64,000 nucleotides of DNA from Pseudomonas sp. VD-NE ins (GCF_031882575.1 NZ_CP134772.1:4235001-4299000); one strand, 5' to 3'. Positions 36,351 through 46,085 are shown, counted from the first letter of the stretch. Notes: generated by a model not told the origin, from the letters alone. Translations and numbers: made by a program.

Positions 36351-37250
36351 CTATCGACCGTCAGTTGCGGGAAAAAGTCGCAACGCCAAGTGATCAATGA
36401 ACACGCGCAATTTTGCCGTGGCGTGGCGACTGGATGGCCATAGGACCCAGAACTGCCCGGTGTGTTCAAGATGCGCATCGAGCACACGACGCAAGCGCCC
36501 TTGTGCCTCAGCCTCGCGGGTCATGAAGTCCGGCAGACAGGCAATGCCCATACCGGCCAGCGCCGCGTGGCTTACCGCCTCAATCGACGTACTGACCAAC
36601 CGCGTCGGTAACGTCGGCTCTGCGGCACCCTCCGCGCGAATCAGCGGCCAGGTTTCCAGTTTGCCGGTGGCATGAAACGTATGCCGAAGGCACGCGTGCG
36701 CTGCCAGATCGCCCGGCGTTTGTGGCACACCGCGTTGCGCCAGATACGTCGGGCTGGCCACCAGCACCATGTGAAACTCGCCCAACGGTCGCGCCATCAG
36801 TCGCGAATCCCGCGGTTTGCCGGTGCGGATCACGGCATCGAAGCCTTCTTCAACCACATCGACCATGCGATCGGTCAAATCCAGATCCAGTTCAATCTGC
36901 GGGTACAACGCCATGAACTCGTTCATCACCGGCATCACCAGGCCATGTACCTGCGGCAGGCTGATACGCAACCTGCCATGGGGTTTGGCTGCGGCATCAC
37001 ACAGTTCGAACTCCGCCGCCTCGACTTCCGCGAGGATCTTGCGACAGCGTTCAAGAAACAACGCACCTTCACTGGTCAGCGTGACACTGCGGGTGGTGCG
37101 TTGAAACAGCCGCACGCCCAGTCGCGCTTCCAGCCGCGCAATACTTTTGCCCACCCCCGAAGATGACACCCCTTGCAGCCGCCCCGCCTCGGTGAAACTG
37201 CGCGTCTCGGCAACCTGAACAAACACCGAAATACTGCCCAGGCTATCCAT
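36351..37250 (-). CDS. LysR-family regulator of divergent MFS gene
   Basis: The 299-residue LysR protein has its winged helix at residues 5-65 (ISVFVQVAETRSFTEAGRLQ, SSSGVGKSIARLEARLGVRL) and effector domain (AAKPHGRLRISLPQVHGLVM). It belongs to the CrgA/DhcR-like group by its KSIARLEARLGVRLFQRTTR segment. It is divergently transcribed from an MFS exporter with about 118 bp between the coding regions, the usual arrangement for local control of that exporter. Confidence 0.88.
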   Translation of the reverse strand: MDSLGSISVFVQVAETRSFTEAGRLQGVSSSGVGKSIARLEARLGVRLFQRTTRSVTLTSEGALFLERCRKILAEVEAAEFELCDAAAKPHGRLRISLPQVHGLVMPVMNEFMALYPQIELDLDLTDRMVDVVEEGFDAVIRTGKPRDSRLMARPLGEFHMVLVASPTYLAQRGVPQTPGDLAAHACLRHTFHATGKLETWPLIRAEGAAEPTLPTRLVSTSIEAVSHAALAGMGIACLPDFMTREAEAQGRLRRVLDAHLEHTGQFWVLWPSSRHATAKLRVFIDHLALRLFPATDGR

Positions 37251-37368
37251 ACCAACCTCCCATTGCTGACATCCATGTCCGATATGTTCGGAACCTTAAC
37301 CCGTTTTTCGCCGATGTGCAGCGCCCTACCCTGTGCTTCTCGTCAACTCTGCACATGGATGCCGGCTC

Positions 37369-38574
37369 ATGAACGATGCACAACTCGATTGCCCTTTACT
37401 TGAACAACCTGCCGAACGCCGCGAGCGATTACCCCTTGCTGCGCTGCTGGCACTGGCTACCGCCGGATTCATTACGGTCATGACCGAAGCCATGCCCGCC
37501 GGTCTGTTGCCGCAGATGAGCAGCGGCCTGAATGTCTCCCAGGCGCTCATCGGGCAATTGGTCACGCTGTACGCAATCGGCTCGATACTGGCAGCGATTC
37601 CACTGACGATCGCCACCCGCGGCTGGCGGCGCAGACCGCTGCTGCTGTCCGCCATCGGCGGCTTTGCCATCGCCAACAGCATTACCGCGCTGTCAGAGCT
37701 GTACTGGCTGACTTTGATTGCACGTTTTATTGCCGGCGTATTTGCCGGTTTACTCTGGGCACTGCTGGCTGGATACGCGAGCCGTATGGTCGCCCCGCAC
37801 TTGCAAGGCCGCGCCATCACCGTGGCCATGCTCGGCGCACCGCTTGCGCTGTCGCTGGGAATACCCGCCGGCACCCTGCTCGGCACCCTGGTCGGTTGGC
37901 GCCTGAGCTTTGCCATCATGACCGCGCTGACCGTTGTGCTGGTGATCTGGGTACGCTGGCAAGTACCGGACTTCGCCGGAGAACGCGTAGGAAAGCGCAT
38001 GCCGCTGCGTCAGGTGTTTACCTTGCCGGGCGTGCGATCGGTATTGTTTGTCACCCTCACCTACGTCGTCGCACACAACTTGCTGTACACCTACATCGCG
38101 CCCTTCCTCCTGCCGTCCGGGCTTGCTGCAAATGTCGATCGCGTGTTGCTGGTCTTCGGCCTCGCCTCGGTGCTGAGCCTGTGGATCGTCGGCAGTCTGA
38201 TTGATCGTTGGTTGCGCGAACTGGTGGTGATCAGTGCCGGGTTGTTCATGGTGTCCGCGATAGCGCTGGGCCTGTGCCGCGATTCGCCGAGCGTGGTGTA
38301 CATCGCCACCGCTGTGTGGGGACTGGCGTTTGGTGCAATGCCGTCGCTGCTGCAAACCGCCTCGGCGAAAACTGCGAAAGAGGCCGCCGATACCGCGCAA
38401 TCGATGCTGGTTACGCTTTGGAATGTCGGGATTGCTGGAGGGGGGTTGGTGGGTGGTTTGTTGCTGGGCAATCCCGGGGTTGGGGCGTTTCCGTGGATTG
38501 TTGCAGGATTGTTGGTGTTGACCCTGTCAGTAACTATCAAAGCTCGGGAACATGGTTTTCCAAGAGCCGAATGA
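37369..38574 (+). CDS. MFS exporter of the SotB/YdhP (DHA1) type
   Basis: The 401-residue permease has 12 helices. The N-terminal TAGFITVMTEAMPAGLLPQM, the loop TRGWRRRPLLLSAIGGF and helix 5 LGAPLALSLGIPAGTLLGTL are typical of sugar-efflux-like DHA1 exporters (SotB, YdhP, AraJ). The substrate is unknown. The ATG at 37369 is the best start in register with the family. It is controlled in all likelihood by the divergent LysR gene. Confidence 0.83.
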   Translation: MNDAQLDCPLLEQPAERRERLPLAALLALATAGFITVMTEAMPAGLLPQMSSGLNVSQALIGQLVTLYAIGSILAAIPLTIATRGWRRRPLLLSAIGGFAIANSITALSELYWLTLIARFIAGVFAGLLWALLAGYASRMVAPHLQGRAITVAMLGAPLALSLGIPAGTLLGTLVGWRLSFAIMTALTVVLVIWVRWQVPDFAGERVGKRMPLRQVFTLPGVRSVLFVTLTYVVAHNLLYTYIAPFLLPSGLAANVDRVLLVFGLASVLSLWIVGSLIDRWLRELVVISAGLFMVSAIALGLCRDSPSVVYIATAVWGLAFGAMPSLLQTASAKTAKEAADTAQSMLVTLWNVGIAGGGLVGGLLLGNPGVGAFPWIVAGLLVLTLSVTIKAREHGFPRAE

Positions 38575-38635
38575 GACCGAATGCGCTGTTGAGGCGAAGC
38601 CATACGGCTGGAAAACGGTCGGCTGGAAGGCCGTC

Positions 38636-38658
38636 TTCGCGAGCAGGCTCGCTCCCAC
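38636..38658. repeat. Single REP unit
   Basis: A lone GCGAGCAGGCTCGCTCCCAC-type unit is present without an inverted partner nearby. The rest of the 38.6-38.8 kb gap shows nothing I can name. Confidence 0.8.
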
Positions 38659-38823
38659 AGTCAATTTGTGTACCGCCCACGCGGCAAAGCCGCCCACTCA
38701 ACAGGATGAGCGTTAGCTCGGCTGCAGCTCTTGATCTTGATCTGAAGGCCCGTCGGGATATTCATAAAAAACACCCGCAGCATGGTCGGCCCAAAGGCCG
38801 CCAGGACCCGCCACCCAGCGCCC

Positions 38824-38853
38824 AAAAAAAACCCCGACCTATTCAGGCCGGGG
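38824..38853 (-). terminator. Terminator of ppiD
   Basis: On the minus strand CCCCGGCCT and AGGTCGGGG form a stem that is followed by eight T residues. Confidence 0.88.
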
Positions 38854-38879
38854 CTCTCACATCACATCTCAGTCAATCA

Positions 38880-40751
38880 TCAAAACCGCTTGATCTCAGC
38901 CTGAGCTTCCAACTGCTTGCGATACGCCGCAAAGTCCTGCTGCCCCTCACGCGAAGCAAGGAAACGACGGTACTGAACCTTCTCTTCATCCGTCGGCGCA
39001 GCCGCTTCGTTAACGCCATTCAGACGCACGATCATCAGACTGCCATCCGGCAACGTCACGCTGGTGAACGTCGGCTTGTCCTTCGCAGCCGGCTTCGGCA
39101 TACGGAACAAAGCTTGCAGCACCGCCGGATCAACACCTTCCTGACCACGGGTGGCCGCTTCGGTAGCTTTCCAGTTCTGACCTTCAACCGCTTTGTCCAG
39201 CGGAGCCTTGCCATCGCGCAGATCAGCAATCAGCTTCTCGGCCTTGGTCTTGGCAGCCGCGCTGGCGTGCTCTTTGGTCAACTGAGTGCGGATAGCCGCA
39301 TTCACGCTTTCCAGCGGCAGTTGCGCAGGCTTCAGGTGCTCCTTGGAACGCAGCACGATCACGGTTTCCGGATCCAGCTCGATGGCGGTGCTATTGGCAC
39401 CTTCGTCGATCACTTCGGTGCTGAACGCTGCGGTGACCACAGCACGGTTCGCCGCAACACCTTCGCCACCTTCACGGCCGAATGGCTTGGAGGTGTGCAC
39501 GGTCAGCTTCAGATCCGCCGCTGGCTGAGCCAGGTCAGACGCTTCGAACGCGGAGTCTTCCAGTTGCTTGGTCGCCTCGACAAAACGCTGCTCGACTTGC
39601 GCGGCTTTCAGCTCGCGGGTCAGCTTGTCTTTCAGGCTGGCCAGGGTCGGCACTTCAGGCGCTTCCACCCCCAACAGCTTGATCAAGTGGTAACCGAAGT
39701 CGGTACGAATCGGCTCGGACACCTGGTCTTTCGACAGCGAGTACAAAGCTTTTTCGAACGCCGGGTCGTAAACACCAGGCCCTGCATAACCGAGGTCACC
39801 GCCGTTATTGGCCGAACCCGGATCCTGCGAGAACTCCTTGGCCAGTGCTTCGAATTTCTCGCCCTTGGCCAGACGCGCCTGGACGTCTTCAATCTTCGCC
39901 TTGGCCTGAGCTTCGGTGGTCTTGTCGTTCACTTCGATCAGAATATGCGCGGCACGACGCTGTTCCGACAGGTTGGCGATCTCTTTCTGATACGCCGCCT
40001 GCAGGTCTTCGTCTTTCACGGCAACCTGATCGAAGAACGAAGACTTCTTCAGCTCAACGTAATCGATGATCACTTGGTCCGGAGTCATGAACTCCTTGGC
40101 GTGTTCGTCGTAGTAAGCCTTGACTTCGTCGTCGGTCAATTTGACCGCCGCCGGGTCAGCCTTGACGTTCAGGGTCGCGAAATCGCGGGTCTGTTTTTCC
40201 AGACGGGCGAATGCCAGCACTTCAGCGTCGGTGACGAAACCGCTGCCTGCCACACCGGCGCGCAGTTGGCCGATCAGCATTTCCTGAGCCAGCATCTGGC
40301 GGAACTGCATACGGCTGTAACCCAGTTGACGGATCACCTGGTCGAAACGCTCGGAGCTGAACTTGCCGTCCACCTGGAATTCAGGTGTCTGCAGGATCAC
40401 TTGGTCCAGTGCGCCTTCGGAGAAAGCGAATTTCGCTTGTTCGGCGCCTTGCAGCAGCAGCTTGCGATCGATCAGACCCTTGAGGGCCGATTCGCGCAGC
40501 ATTTTTTCGTCGAGCAAGGAAGCATCGAAGTCCTTGCCCAGCTGTTGCATCAGCTGGCGGCGTTGCATATCAACGGCCTGGCTCAGCTCGTTCTGGCTGA
40601 TTTCATCACCGTTGACCTTGGCCGCCTCATTCTTGTGAGTCGTGGCCTGGAAAATGGCGTCGAAACCGGTCAGAGCCATCAGTGCAACGATGACCCCGAT
40701 AATGGTCTTGGCAATCCAGCCTTGTGAATTGTCCCTGATATTCTGCAGCAT
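38880..40751 (-). CDS. ppiD: Periplasmic folding chaperone PpiD (SurA-like, parvulin domain)
   Basis: The 623-residue inner-membrane-anchored protein has a single N-terminal helix (TIIGVIVALMALTGFDAIFQ), a SurA-like N-domain, one parvulin-type domain (RRAAHILIEVNDKTTEAQAK through DFGYHLIKLLG, about 265-360), and a long C-terminal region. It stands at SecYEG exit sites and assists folding of exported proteins. The order lon-hupB-ppiD is standard in gamma-proteobacteria. A tRNA-like RNA lies between it and hupB. Confidence 0.94.
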   Translation of the reverse strand: MLQNIRDNSQGWIAKTIIGVIVALMALTGFDAIFQATTHKNEAAKVNGDEISQNELSQAVDMQRRQLMQQLGKDFDASLLDEKMLRESALKGLIDRKLLLQGAEQAKFAFSEGALDQVILQTPEFQVDGKFSSERFDQVIRQLGYSRMQFRQMLAQEMLIGQLRAGVAGSGFVTDAEVLAFARLEKQTRDFATLNVKADPAAVKLTDDEVKAYYDEHAKEFMTPDQVIIDYVELKKSSFFDQVAVKDEDLQAAYQKEIANLSEQRRAAHILIEVNDKTTEAQAKAKIEDVQARLAKGEKFEALAKEFSQDPGSANNGGDLGYAGPGVYDPAFEKALYSLSKDQVSEPIRTDFGYHLIKLLGVEAPEVPTLASLKDKLTRELKAAQVEQRFVEATKQLEDSAFEASDLAQPAADLKLTVHTSKPFGREGGEGVAANRAVVTAAFSTEVIDEGANSTAIELDPETVIVLRSKEHLKPAQLPLESVNAAIRTQLTKEHASAAAKTKAEKLIADLRDGKAPLDKAVEGQNWKATEAATRGQEGVDPAVLQALFRMPKPAAKDKPTFTSVTLPDGSLMIVRLNGVNEAAAPTDEEKVQYRRFLASREGQQDFAAYRKQLEAQAEIKRF

Positions 40752-40820
40752 GCGTCCCCCAGAAACGGTTGAACTTCAAAATTAGGCAACCGTGGAGCGT
40801 GGGTAGAATCCGGATAGAAG

Positions 40821-40846
40821 AAAGGCGCATCCGAGGATGCGCCTTC
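40821..40846 (-). terminator. Hairpin downstream of hupB/tRNA-like RNA
   Basis: AAGGCGCATCC and GGATGCGCCTT pair around a two-base loop. On the minus strand TTTCTTC follows, a moderate terminator separating hupB and the tRNA-like RNA from ppiD. Confidence 0.75.
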
Positions 40847-40853
40847 TCGTAAC

Positions 40854-40929
40854 TGGCGGAGCGGACAGGGCTCGAACCCTCGATCCCGGCGTTACAGGCA
40901 ACTGTTTCAGCTACCTGCTCTACCGCTCC
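40854..40929 (-). tRNA. tRNA-like RNA or degenerate tRNA (not a normal cloverleaf)
   Basis: A 76-nt segment has tRNA ends: a perfect 7-bp acceptor stem (GGAGCGG with CCGCTCC), T8-A9, the GGGTTCGAGCCC T-loop core at the standard position, and an encoded G73-CCA end. The D and anticodon arms do not form: the expected anticodon stem has at most three pairs and the loop reads CTGTAAC one base out of register. The same bases instead make a 10-bp hairpin (CAGGTAGCTG, loop AAA, CAGTTGCCTG with two G-T pairs). It is either a decayed tRNA or a structured tRNA mimic. It lies between co-directional hupB and ppiD and is followed by a terminator hairpin. Confidence 0.5.
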
Positions 40930-40979
40930 GCTGCCAAGTCAGGCATGACCCCGACCCGGATGGGTAAAAACCTGAAAAC

Positions 40980-41252
40980 TTAGTTAACAGCTTCTTTCAG
41001 TGCTTTACCGGCTTTGAAACCTGGCTTCTTGGCAGCCGGGATTTCCAGAGTCTTGCCGGTTTGAGGGTTACGACCGGTACGAGCCGGACGGTCCGTCACG
41101 GAGAAAGTACCGAAACCAACCAGAACAACGGAGTCGCCAGCCTTCAGAGCGCCAGTGACGGATTCGATTACAGCGTCCAGCGCACGGCCAGCAGCAGCTT
41201 TCGGGATATCAGCGGATGCAGCGATAGCATCAATCAGTTCCGACTTGTTCAC
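40980..41252 (-). CDS. hupB: DNA-binding protein HU-beta
   Basis: The 90-residue nucleoid protein begins [20 protein letters not shown] and has the DNA-clasping arm [19 protein letters not shown] and C-terminal [15 protein letters not shown] of HU. HU dimers bend and compact DNA. It is downstream of lon with a 148-bp gap that should hold its own promoter. Confidence 0.96.
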   Translation of the reverse strand: MNKSELIDAIAASADIPKAAAGRALDAVIESVTGALKAGDSVVLVGFGTFSVTDRPARTGRNPQTGKTLEIPAAKKPGFKAGKALKEAVN

Positions 41253-41400
41253 TCTAAGTCCCCTTATATCTATTTTGAGATGATTCTAAGTTTTTTGGTG
41301 AAAGCAAAAACGAGTGCTGAATGGCCTACAGACACTTAAGAGCCGCTTTATAACAAGGGCTCTAAAAAACTGTCAAGGAAGCCCCTCAGGCAAAAGCGTA

Positions 41401-43797
41401 TTAATGCGTGCTAATTCTTTCCTTAGAGTCAGACTCACGTTTTTCGTCCTTGGCAACTATCTCCGGAGCCACATCCGGCAAGGGCTCCGGCGCGTATTGC
41501 AGCGCAATTTGCAGGACCTCGTCAATCCATTTAACCGGTTTAATCTGCAGATCCTGCTTGATATTGTCAGGAATCTCCTTCAGATCACGCACGTTCTCTT
41601 CCGGAATAATCACGATCTTGATTCCGCCGCGGTGAGCCGCCAGCAGTTTTTCCTTCAGACCGCCAATCGCCAGCACCTGACCGCGCAAAGTAATTTCACC
41701 GGTCATGGCGACATCGGCGCGCACCGGAATCCCGGTCAATGCCGACACCAGCGCCGTACACATGCCTACGCCAGCGCTAGGGCCGTCTTTCGGCGTCGCC
41801 CCTTCCGGCATGTGGATGTGCGTGTCACGCTTCTCATGGAAGTCCAGAGGAATGCCCAGACTCTTGGCGCGGCTGCGCACTACAGTCAGCGCGGCAGTGA
41901 TCGATTCGACCATCACGTCGCCCAGCGAACCGGTCTTGATCAGCTGACCTTTACCCGGCACAACTGCGGCTTCGATAGTCAGCAATTCGCCGCCCACCTG
42001 AGTCCAGGCAAGGCCGGTGACCTGACCAATCTGATCCTGTTGCTCAGCCAGACCGTAGCGGAATTTGCGCACACCGAGGAAGTGCTCAAGCAGATCAGCT
42101 GTCACTTTCACCGAGAAGCGTTTTTCCAGCGCGTGCTCTTTAACGGCCTTGCGGCAGACCTTGGCGATCTGACGTTCGAGGCCACGCACACCGGCTTCAC
42201 GAGTGTAGTAACGGATGATGTCGCGGATCGCTTCCGCGTCGAATTCCAGCTCGCCTTTCTTCAGACCATTGGCGGCGATCTGCTTTGGCGAGAGGTATTT
42301 GACGGCGATGTTGATCTTCTCGTCTTCGGTGTAGCCAGGCAGACGGATCACTTCCATCCGGTCGAGCAGCGCCGGCGGAATGTTCATCGAGTTAGAGGTG
42401 CACAGGAACATCACATCCGAGAGGTCGTAATCGACTTCCAGATAATGGTCGTTGAAGTTGTGGTTCTGCTCTGGATCGAGCACTTCCAGCAGCGCCGACG
42501 CCGGATCGCCACGCATGTCGCTGCCCATTTTGTCGATTTCATCGAGCAGGAACAGCGGGTTGCGGACGCCCACCTTTGTCATCTTTTGAATCAATCTTCC
42601 CGGCATCGAACCGATGTATGTCCGACGGTGACCGCGAATTTCCGCTTCATCGCGCACGCCACCCAAGGCCATACGTACGAATTTGCGGTTGGTGGCGTGG
42701 GCAATCGACTCTGCCAGCGAGGTTTTACCCACGCCCGGAGGACCGACCAGGCACAACACCGGGCCACGGATTTTCTTCACGCGTTTTTGCACGGCGAGGT
42801 ATTCAAGGATACGTTCCTTGACCTCTTCGAGACCGTAGTGATCGGCATCGAGAATGTCTTCTGCGCGCGCCAGGTCCAGGCGAACCTTGCTTTGTGCCTT
42901 CCACGGCACTTGCACCAGCCAGTCGATGTACGAGCGCACCACGGTGGCCTCAGCGGACATCGGCGACATTTGCTTGAGCTTGTTCAGCTCGGCAGTGGCT
43001 TTGGCCAACGCGTCTTTCGGCAGACCGGCAGCGTCGATACGCTTTTTCAGGTCTTCGATTTCGTTGTGGCCTTCGTCGCTGTCACCGAGCTCTTTCTGAA
43101 TGGCCTTCATCTGCTCATTCAGGTAGTACTCGCGCTGACTGCGCTCCATTTGCTTTTTGACGCGACCACGAATGCGTTTTTCGACTTGCAGCAGATCGAT
43201 CTCGGCATCCAGCAACGCCAGAACGTGCTCGACCCGGGCCGACAAATCGATAATTTCGAGGATTTCCTGCTTCTGCTCGATTTTCAGCGCCATGTGCGCC
43301 GCCATGGTGTCGACCAGACGACCCGGCTCATCGATGCTGTTGAGCGACGACAGGACTTCAGCCGGGACTTTCTTGCCCAACTGAACATATTGTTCGAACT
43401 GCGACAGCAAGGTGCGCACGAACACTTCGGATTCGCGCTCGGCGGCGTCGACTTCTTCGATCAACGAGACTTCGGCACGGCAGTGGCCGTCGACTTCGCT
43501 GAAGCGTTCGACGGCGCCACGCTGCTCACCCTCAACCAGAACCTTTACGGTGCCGTCAGGCAGCTTCAGAAGCTGTAGAACAGTGGCGATGGTACCTACG
43601 CGATAGAGAGCGTCTTCACCGGGATCGTCGTCAGCCGGGTTTCTCTGGGCCAGCAGCAGGATCTGCTTATCGCCCGTCATCGCGGCCTCGAGGGCTTCGA
43701 TGGATTTCTCGCGCCCCACGAACAGCGGGATAACCATGTGCGGATAAACCACGACATCACGCAATGGCAGGAGAGGCAATTCGATGGTTGTCTTCAT
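41401..43797 (-). CDS. lon: ATP-dependent protease Lon
   Basis: The 798-residue AAA+ serine protease degrades misfolded and regulatory proteins. It has an N-terminal LAN domain (ELPLLPLRDVVVYPHMVIPL), Walker A in CLVGPPGVGKTSLAESIA, Walker B in PLFLLDEIDKMGSD and the C-terminal protease domain with catalytic Ser in PKDGPSAGVGMCTALVSAL and Lys in AIGGLKEKLLAAHRGG. A sigma-32 promoter lies just upstream (43856-43884). Order clpP-clpX-lon-hupB is conserved. Confidence 0.97.
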   Translation of the reverse strand: MKTTIELPLLPLRDVVVYPHMVIPLFVGREKSIEALEAAMTGDKQILLLAQRNPADDDPGEDALYRVGTIATVLQLLKLPDGTVKVLVEGEQRGAVERFSEVDGHCRAEVSLIEEVDAAERESEVFVRTLLSQFEQYVQLGKKVPAEVLSSLNSIDEPGRLVDTMAAHMALKIEQKQEILEIIDLSARVEHVLALLDAEIDLLQVEKRIRGRVKKQMERSQREYYLNEQMKAIQKELGDSDEGHNEIEDLKKRIDAAGLPKDALAKATAELNKLKQMSPMSAEATVVRSYIDWLVQVPWKAQSKVRLDLARAEDILDADHYGLEEVKERILEYLAVQKRVKKIRGPVLCLVGPPGVGKTSLAESIAHATNRKFVRMALGGVRDEAEIRGHRRTYIGSMPGRLIQKMTKVGVRNPLFLLDEIDKMGSDMRGDPASALLEVLDPEQNHNFNDHYLEVDYDLSDVMFLCTSNSMNIPPALLDRMEVIRLPGYTEDEKINIAVKYLSPKQIAANGLKKGELEFDAEAIRDIIRYYTREAGVRGLERQIAKVCRKAVKEHALEKRFSVKVTADLLEHFLGVRKFRYGLAEQQDQIGQVTGLAWTQVGGELLTIEAAVVPGKGQLIKTGSLGDVMVESITAALTVVRSRAKSLGIPLDFHEKRDTHIHMPEGATPKDGPSAGVGMCTALVSALTGIPVRADVAMTGEITLRGQVLAIGGLKEKLLAAHRGGIKIVIIPEENVRDLKEIPDNIKQDLQIKPVKWIDEVLQIALQYAPEPLPDVAPEIVAKDEKRESDSKERISTH

Positions 43798-43855
43798 GAT
43801 TTCGCCTCTACGGCGGCCATATGGCCGTAATCAGATGGAATTGAGCTTGAAACCA

Positions 43856-43884
43856 AGATGGGGGCTGCCTTGAAAAAAAACAAG
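43856..43884 (-). promoter_or_regulatory. Sigma-32 heat-shock promoter of lon
   Basis: On the minus strand CTTGTTT (43884-43878) and CCCCATCT (43863-43856) are 14 bp apart. This is a close match to the sigma-32 consensus CTTGAAA/CCCCATNT and sits about 60 bp before the lon start. Confidence 0.8.
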
Positions 43885-43909
43885 CGCAAAGCGGATGTAA
43901 AAAACGACA

Positions 43910-43936
43910 TAAAAAAAAAGAGGCCCGAAGGCCCCT
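43910..43936 (-). terminator. Terminator of clpX
   Basis: On the minus strand GGGGCCTTCGGGCCTC forms a tight stem with a TTCG loop followed by nine T residues. Confidence 0.9.
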
Positions 43937-43960
43937 TCTTTATTCCAGCAGACTGGACGC

Positions 43961-45244
43961 TTACGCGTCCGGCGCTGCCTTGGCCGTCGGCTCACTGTTT
44001 TCGTAAATATACAGTGGCTTGGACTTGCCTTCGATCACGCTTTCATCGATCACGACTTTGCTCACCTCAGACTGCGAGGGGATTTCATACATCGTGTCGA
44101 GCAGTACACCTTCGAGAATCGAACGCAGACCACGGGCACCGGTTTTACGTTCCAGGGCACGCTTGGCGACCGATTTCAGCGCGTCTGTGCGGAACTCCAG
44201 ATCCACGCCCTCCATCTCGAACAGCTTGGCATACTGTTTGGTCAGAGCATTTTTCGGCTCGGTGAGGATCTGCATCAACGCAGCCTCGTCGAGTTCGTCC
44301 AGCGTCGCGAGGACCGGCAGACGACCGACGAATTCCGGGATCAGACCGAACTTGACCAGATCGTCAGGCTCGACTTCACGCAGGGATTCACCGACTTTCT
44401 TGCCTTCTTCCTTGCTACGCACTTCTGCGTTGAAGCCGATGCCGCCCTTGGTGGAACGGTTTTGAATAACCTTTTCCAGACCGGAGAACGCACCACCGCA
44501 GATGAACAGGATGTTACGGGTGTCGACCTGCAGGAATTCCTGCTGCGGGTGCTTGCGACCACCTTGCGGCGGTACGGAAGCGACCGTGCCTTCGATCAAC
44601 TTCAGCAAGGCCTGTTGCACGCCTTCACCGGAAACGTCCCGGGTGATCGACGGGTTGTCGGACTTGCGCGAAATCTTGTCGATTTCATCGATGTAGACAA
44701 TACCCATCTGGGCCTTCTCTACGTCGTAATCGCACTTCTGCAGCAGCTTCTGAATGATATTCTCGACATCTTCACCCACATAACCCGCCTCGGTGAGGGT
44801 GGTTGCGTCGGCAATGGTGAACGGAACGTTCAGCAAGCGGGCCAGTGTTTCGGCCAGCAGGGTTTTACCGGAGCCTGTCGGGCCGATCAGCAGGATGTTG
44901 CTCTTGCCGAGTTCGACGTCGTCAGCCTTTTTGTCACGCTGGTTCAGGCGCTTGTAGTGGTTGTACACCGCTACGGCCAAAACCTTTTTCGCACGCTCCT
45001 GACCAATGACGTACTGGTCAAGGATGCCGCTGATTTCTTTAGGCGAAGGCAATTTATGCGCGCTGCTTTCGGCCTGGGCTTCCTGCACCTCCTCACGGAT
45101 GATGTCATTGCACAGGTCGACGCACTCGTCGCAGATAAAGACCGAGGGGCCGGCAATCAATTTGCGCACTTCATGCTGGCTTTTGCCACAGAAGGAGCAA
45201 TAGAGCAGCTTGCCGTTGTCCTCGCCGTTGCGGGTGTCAGTCAT
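43961..45244 (-). CDS. clpX: ClpX, ATPase subunit of ClpXP protease
   Basis: The 427-residue AAA+ unfoldase has an N-terminal zinc-binding domain ([27 protein letters not shown]; four cysteines), Walker A in [18 protein letters not shown] and Walker B in [17 protein letters not shown]. The IGF loop for docking ClpP is represented by [10 protein letters not shown]. It unfolds tagged proteins and feeds them to ClpP, encoded upstream 112 bp away. The ATG at 45244 gives the standard [11 protein letters not shown]-terminus. Confidence 0.97.
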   Translation of the reverse strand: MTDTRNGEDNGKLLYCSFCGKSQHEVRKLIAGPSVFICDECVDLCNDIIREEVQEAQAESSAHKLPSPKEISGILDQYVIGQERAKKVLAVAVYNHYKRLNQRDKKADDVELGKSNILLIGPTGSGKTLLAETLARLLNVPFTIADATTLTEAGYVGEDVENIIQKLLQKCDYDVEKAQMGIVYIDEIDKISRKSDNPSITRDVSGEGVQQALLKLIEGTVASVPPQGGRKHPQQEFLQVDTRNILFICGGAFSGLEKVIQNRSTKGGIGFNAEVRSKEEGKKVGESLREVEPDDLVKFGLIPEFVGRLPVLATLDELDEAALMQILTEPKNALTKQYAKLFEMEGVDLEFRTDALKSVAKRALERKTGARGLRSILEGVLLDTMYEIPSQSEVSKVVIDESVIEGKSKPLYIYENSEPTAKAAPDA

Positions 45245-45356
45245 TCGTTCGATCCAAATCCGATAGGCTTGCAACACAAGATGAAGGCTATTGCGGGCTT
45301 TTTCAAGCCCGCCGCTGATCAGACAAGCCGACCAAGCCTACTTTGAGCCGCTTATT

Positions 45357-45992
45357 TTAAGCTGGGCGCTGGTTGATCACTTCGTCGATCAGGCCATATT
45401 CCTTCGCAGCTTCTGCACTCATGAAGTTGTCGCGATTGGTATCGCGCTCGATTTCTTCCAGAGTACGCCCGCTGTGCTTGGCCATCAGCGTGTTCAGGCG
45501 CTCGCGAATGAAGAGGATTTCCTTGGCGTGGATTTCGATGTCCGACGCCTGGCCCTGGAAACCGCCCAGTGGCTGGTGAATCATCACGCGCGAGTTCGGC
45601 AGGCAGAAACGCTTGCCCGGGGCACCTGCGGTCAGCAGGAATGCACCCATGCTGCAGGCCTGGCCGATGCAGGTGGTCGACACGTTCGGTTTGATGAACT
45701 GCATGGTGTCGTAGATCGACATGCCTGCAGTCACCGAACCGCCCGGGGAGTTGATGTAAAGATGGATGTCCTTGTCCGGGTTTTCCGCTTCAAGGAACAG
45801 CAGTTGCGCGCAGATCAGGTTGGCCATGTAGTCCTCTACCGGACCAACCAGAAAGATCACTCGCTCCTTGAGCAGGCGCGAATAGATGTCATAGGCGCGT
45901 TCGCCACGAGCAGATTGCTCGACAACCATCGGGACCAGGCCGCCGGCGGCCTGGATATCAGAGTTCTGCTGAATATAAGAATTACGGAACAT
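45357..45992 (-). CDS. clpP: ClpP, proteolytic subunit of Clp protease
   Basis: The 211-residue serine protease forms the double-heptamer chamber. The catalytic triad is Ser in [13 protein letters not shown], His in [13 protein letters not shown] and Asp in [10 protein letters not shown]. The start at 45992 gives [18 protein letters not shown] as in other Pseudomonas; the reading frame extends to 46034 through a hairpin and is not expected to be translated from there. It lies between tig and clpX. Confidence 0.96.
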   Translation of the reverse strand: MFRNSYIQQNSDIQAAGGLVPMVVEQSARGERAYDIYSRLLKERVIFLVGPVEDYMANLICAQLLFLEAENPDKDIHLYINSPGGSVTAGMSIYDTMQFIKPNVSTTCIGQACSMGAFLLTAGAPGKRFCLPNSRVMIHQPLGGFQGQASDIEIHAKEILFIRERLNTLMAKHSGRTLEEIERDTNRDNFMSAEAAKEYGLIDEVINQRPA

Positions 45993-46032
45993 GCTCTGCA
46001 GTCGCTCCCAAATAGTTATGTCTTGAATACGC

Positions 46033-46058
46033 ATAAGCCAGCTCGAGAGCTGGCTTAT
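46033..46058. promoter_or_regulatory. Perfect 12-bp hairpin between tig and clpP
   Basis: ATAAGCCAGCTC and GAGCTGGCTTAT flank GA. No T run follows in the direction of transcription, so it is not a classical terminator; it may be an RNA processing or attenuation element before clpP. Confidence 0.6.
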
Positions 46059-46085
46059 GGTGTGTACTTCTTAACGCAAAATCAA

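Noticed and set aside
38208..40727. 839-codon plus-strand frame over ppiD
   Set aside because: Antisense shadow running through a REP unit and the ppiD terminator; no domain.
45993..46034. Upstream start for clpP giving 225 residues
   Set aside because: The extension is encoded by the hairpin region, has no ribosome site, and the 211-residue form matches known ClpP.
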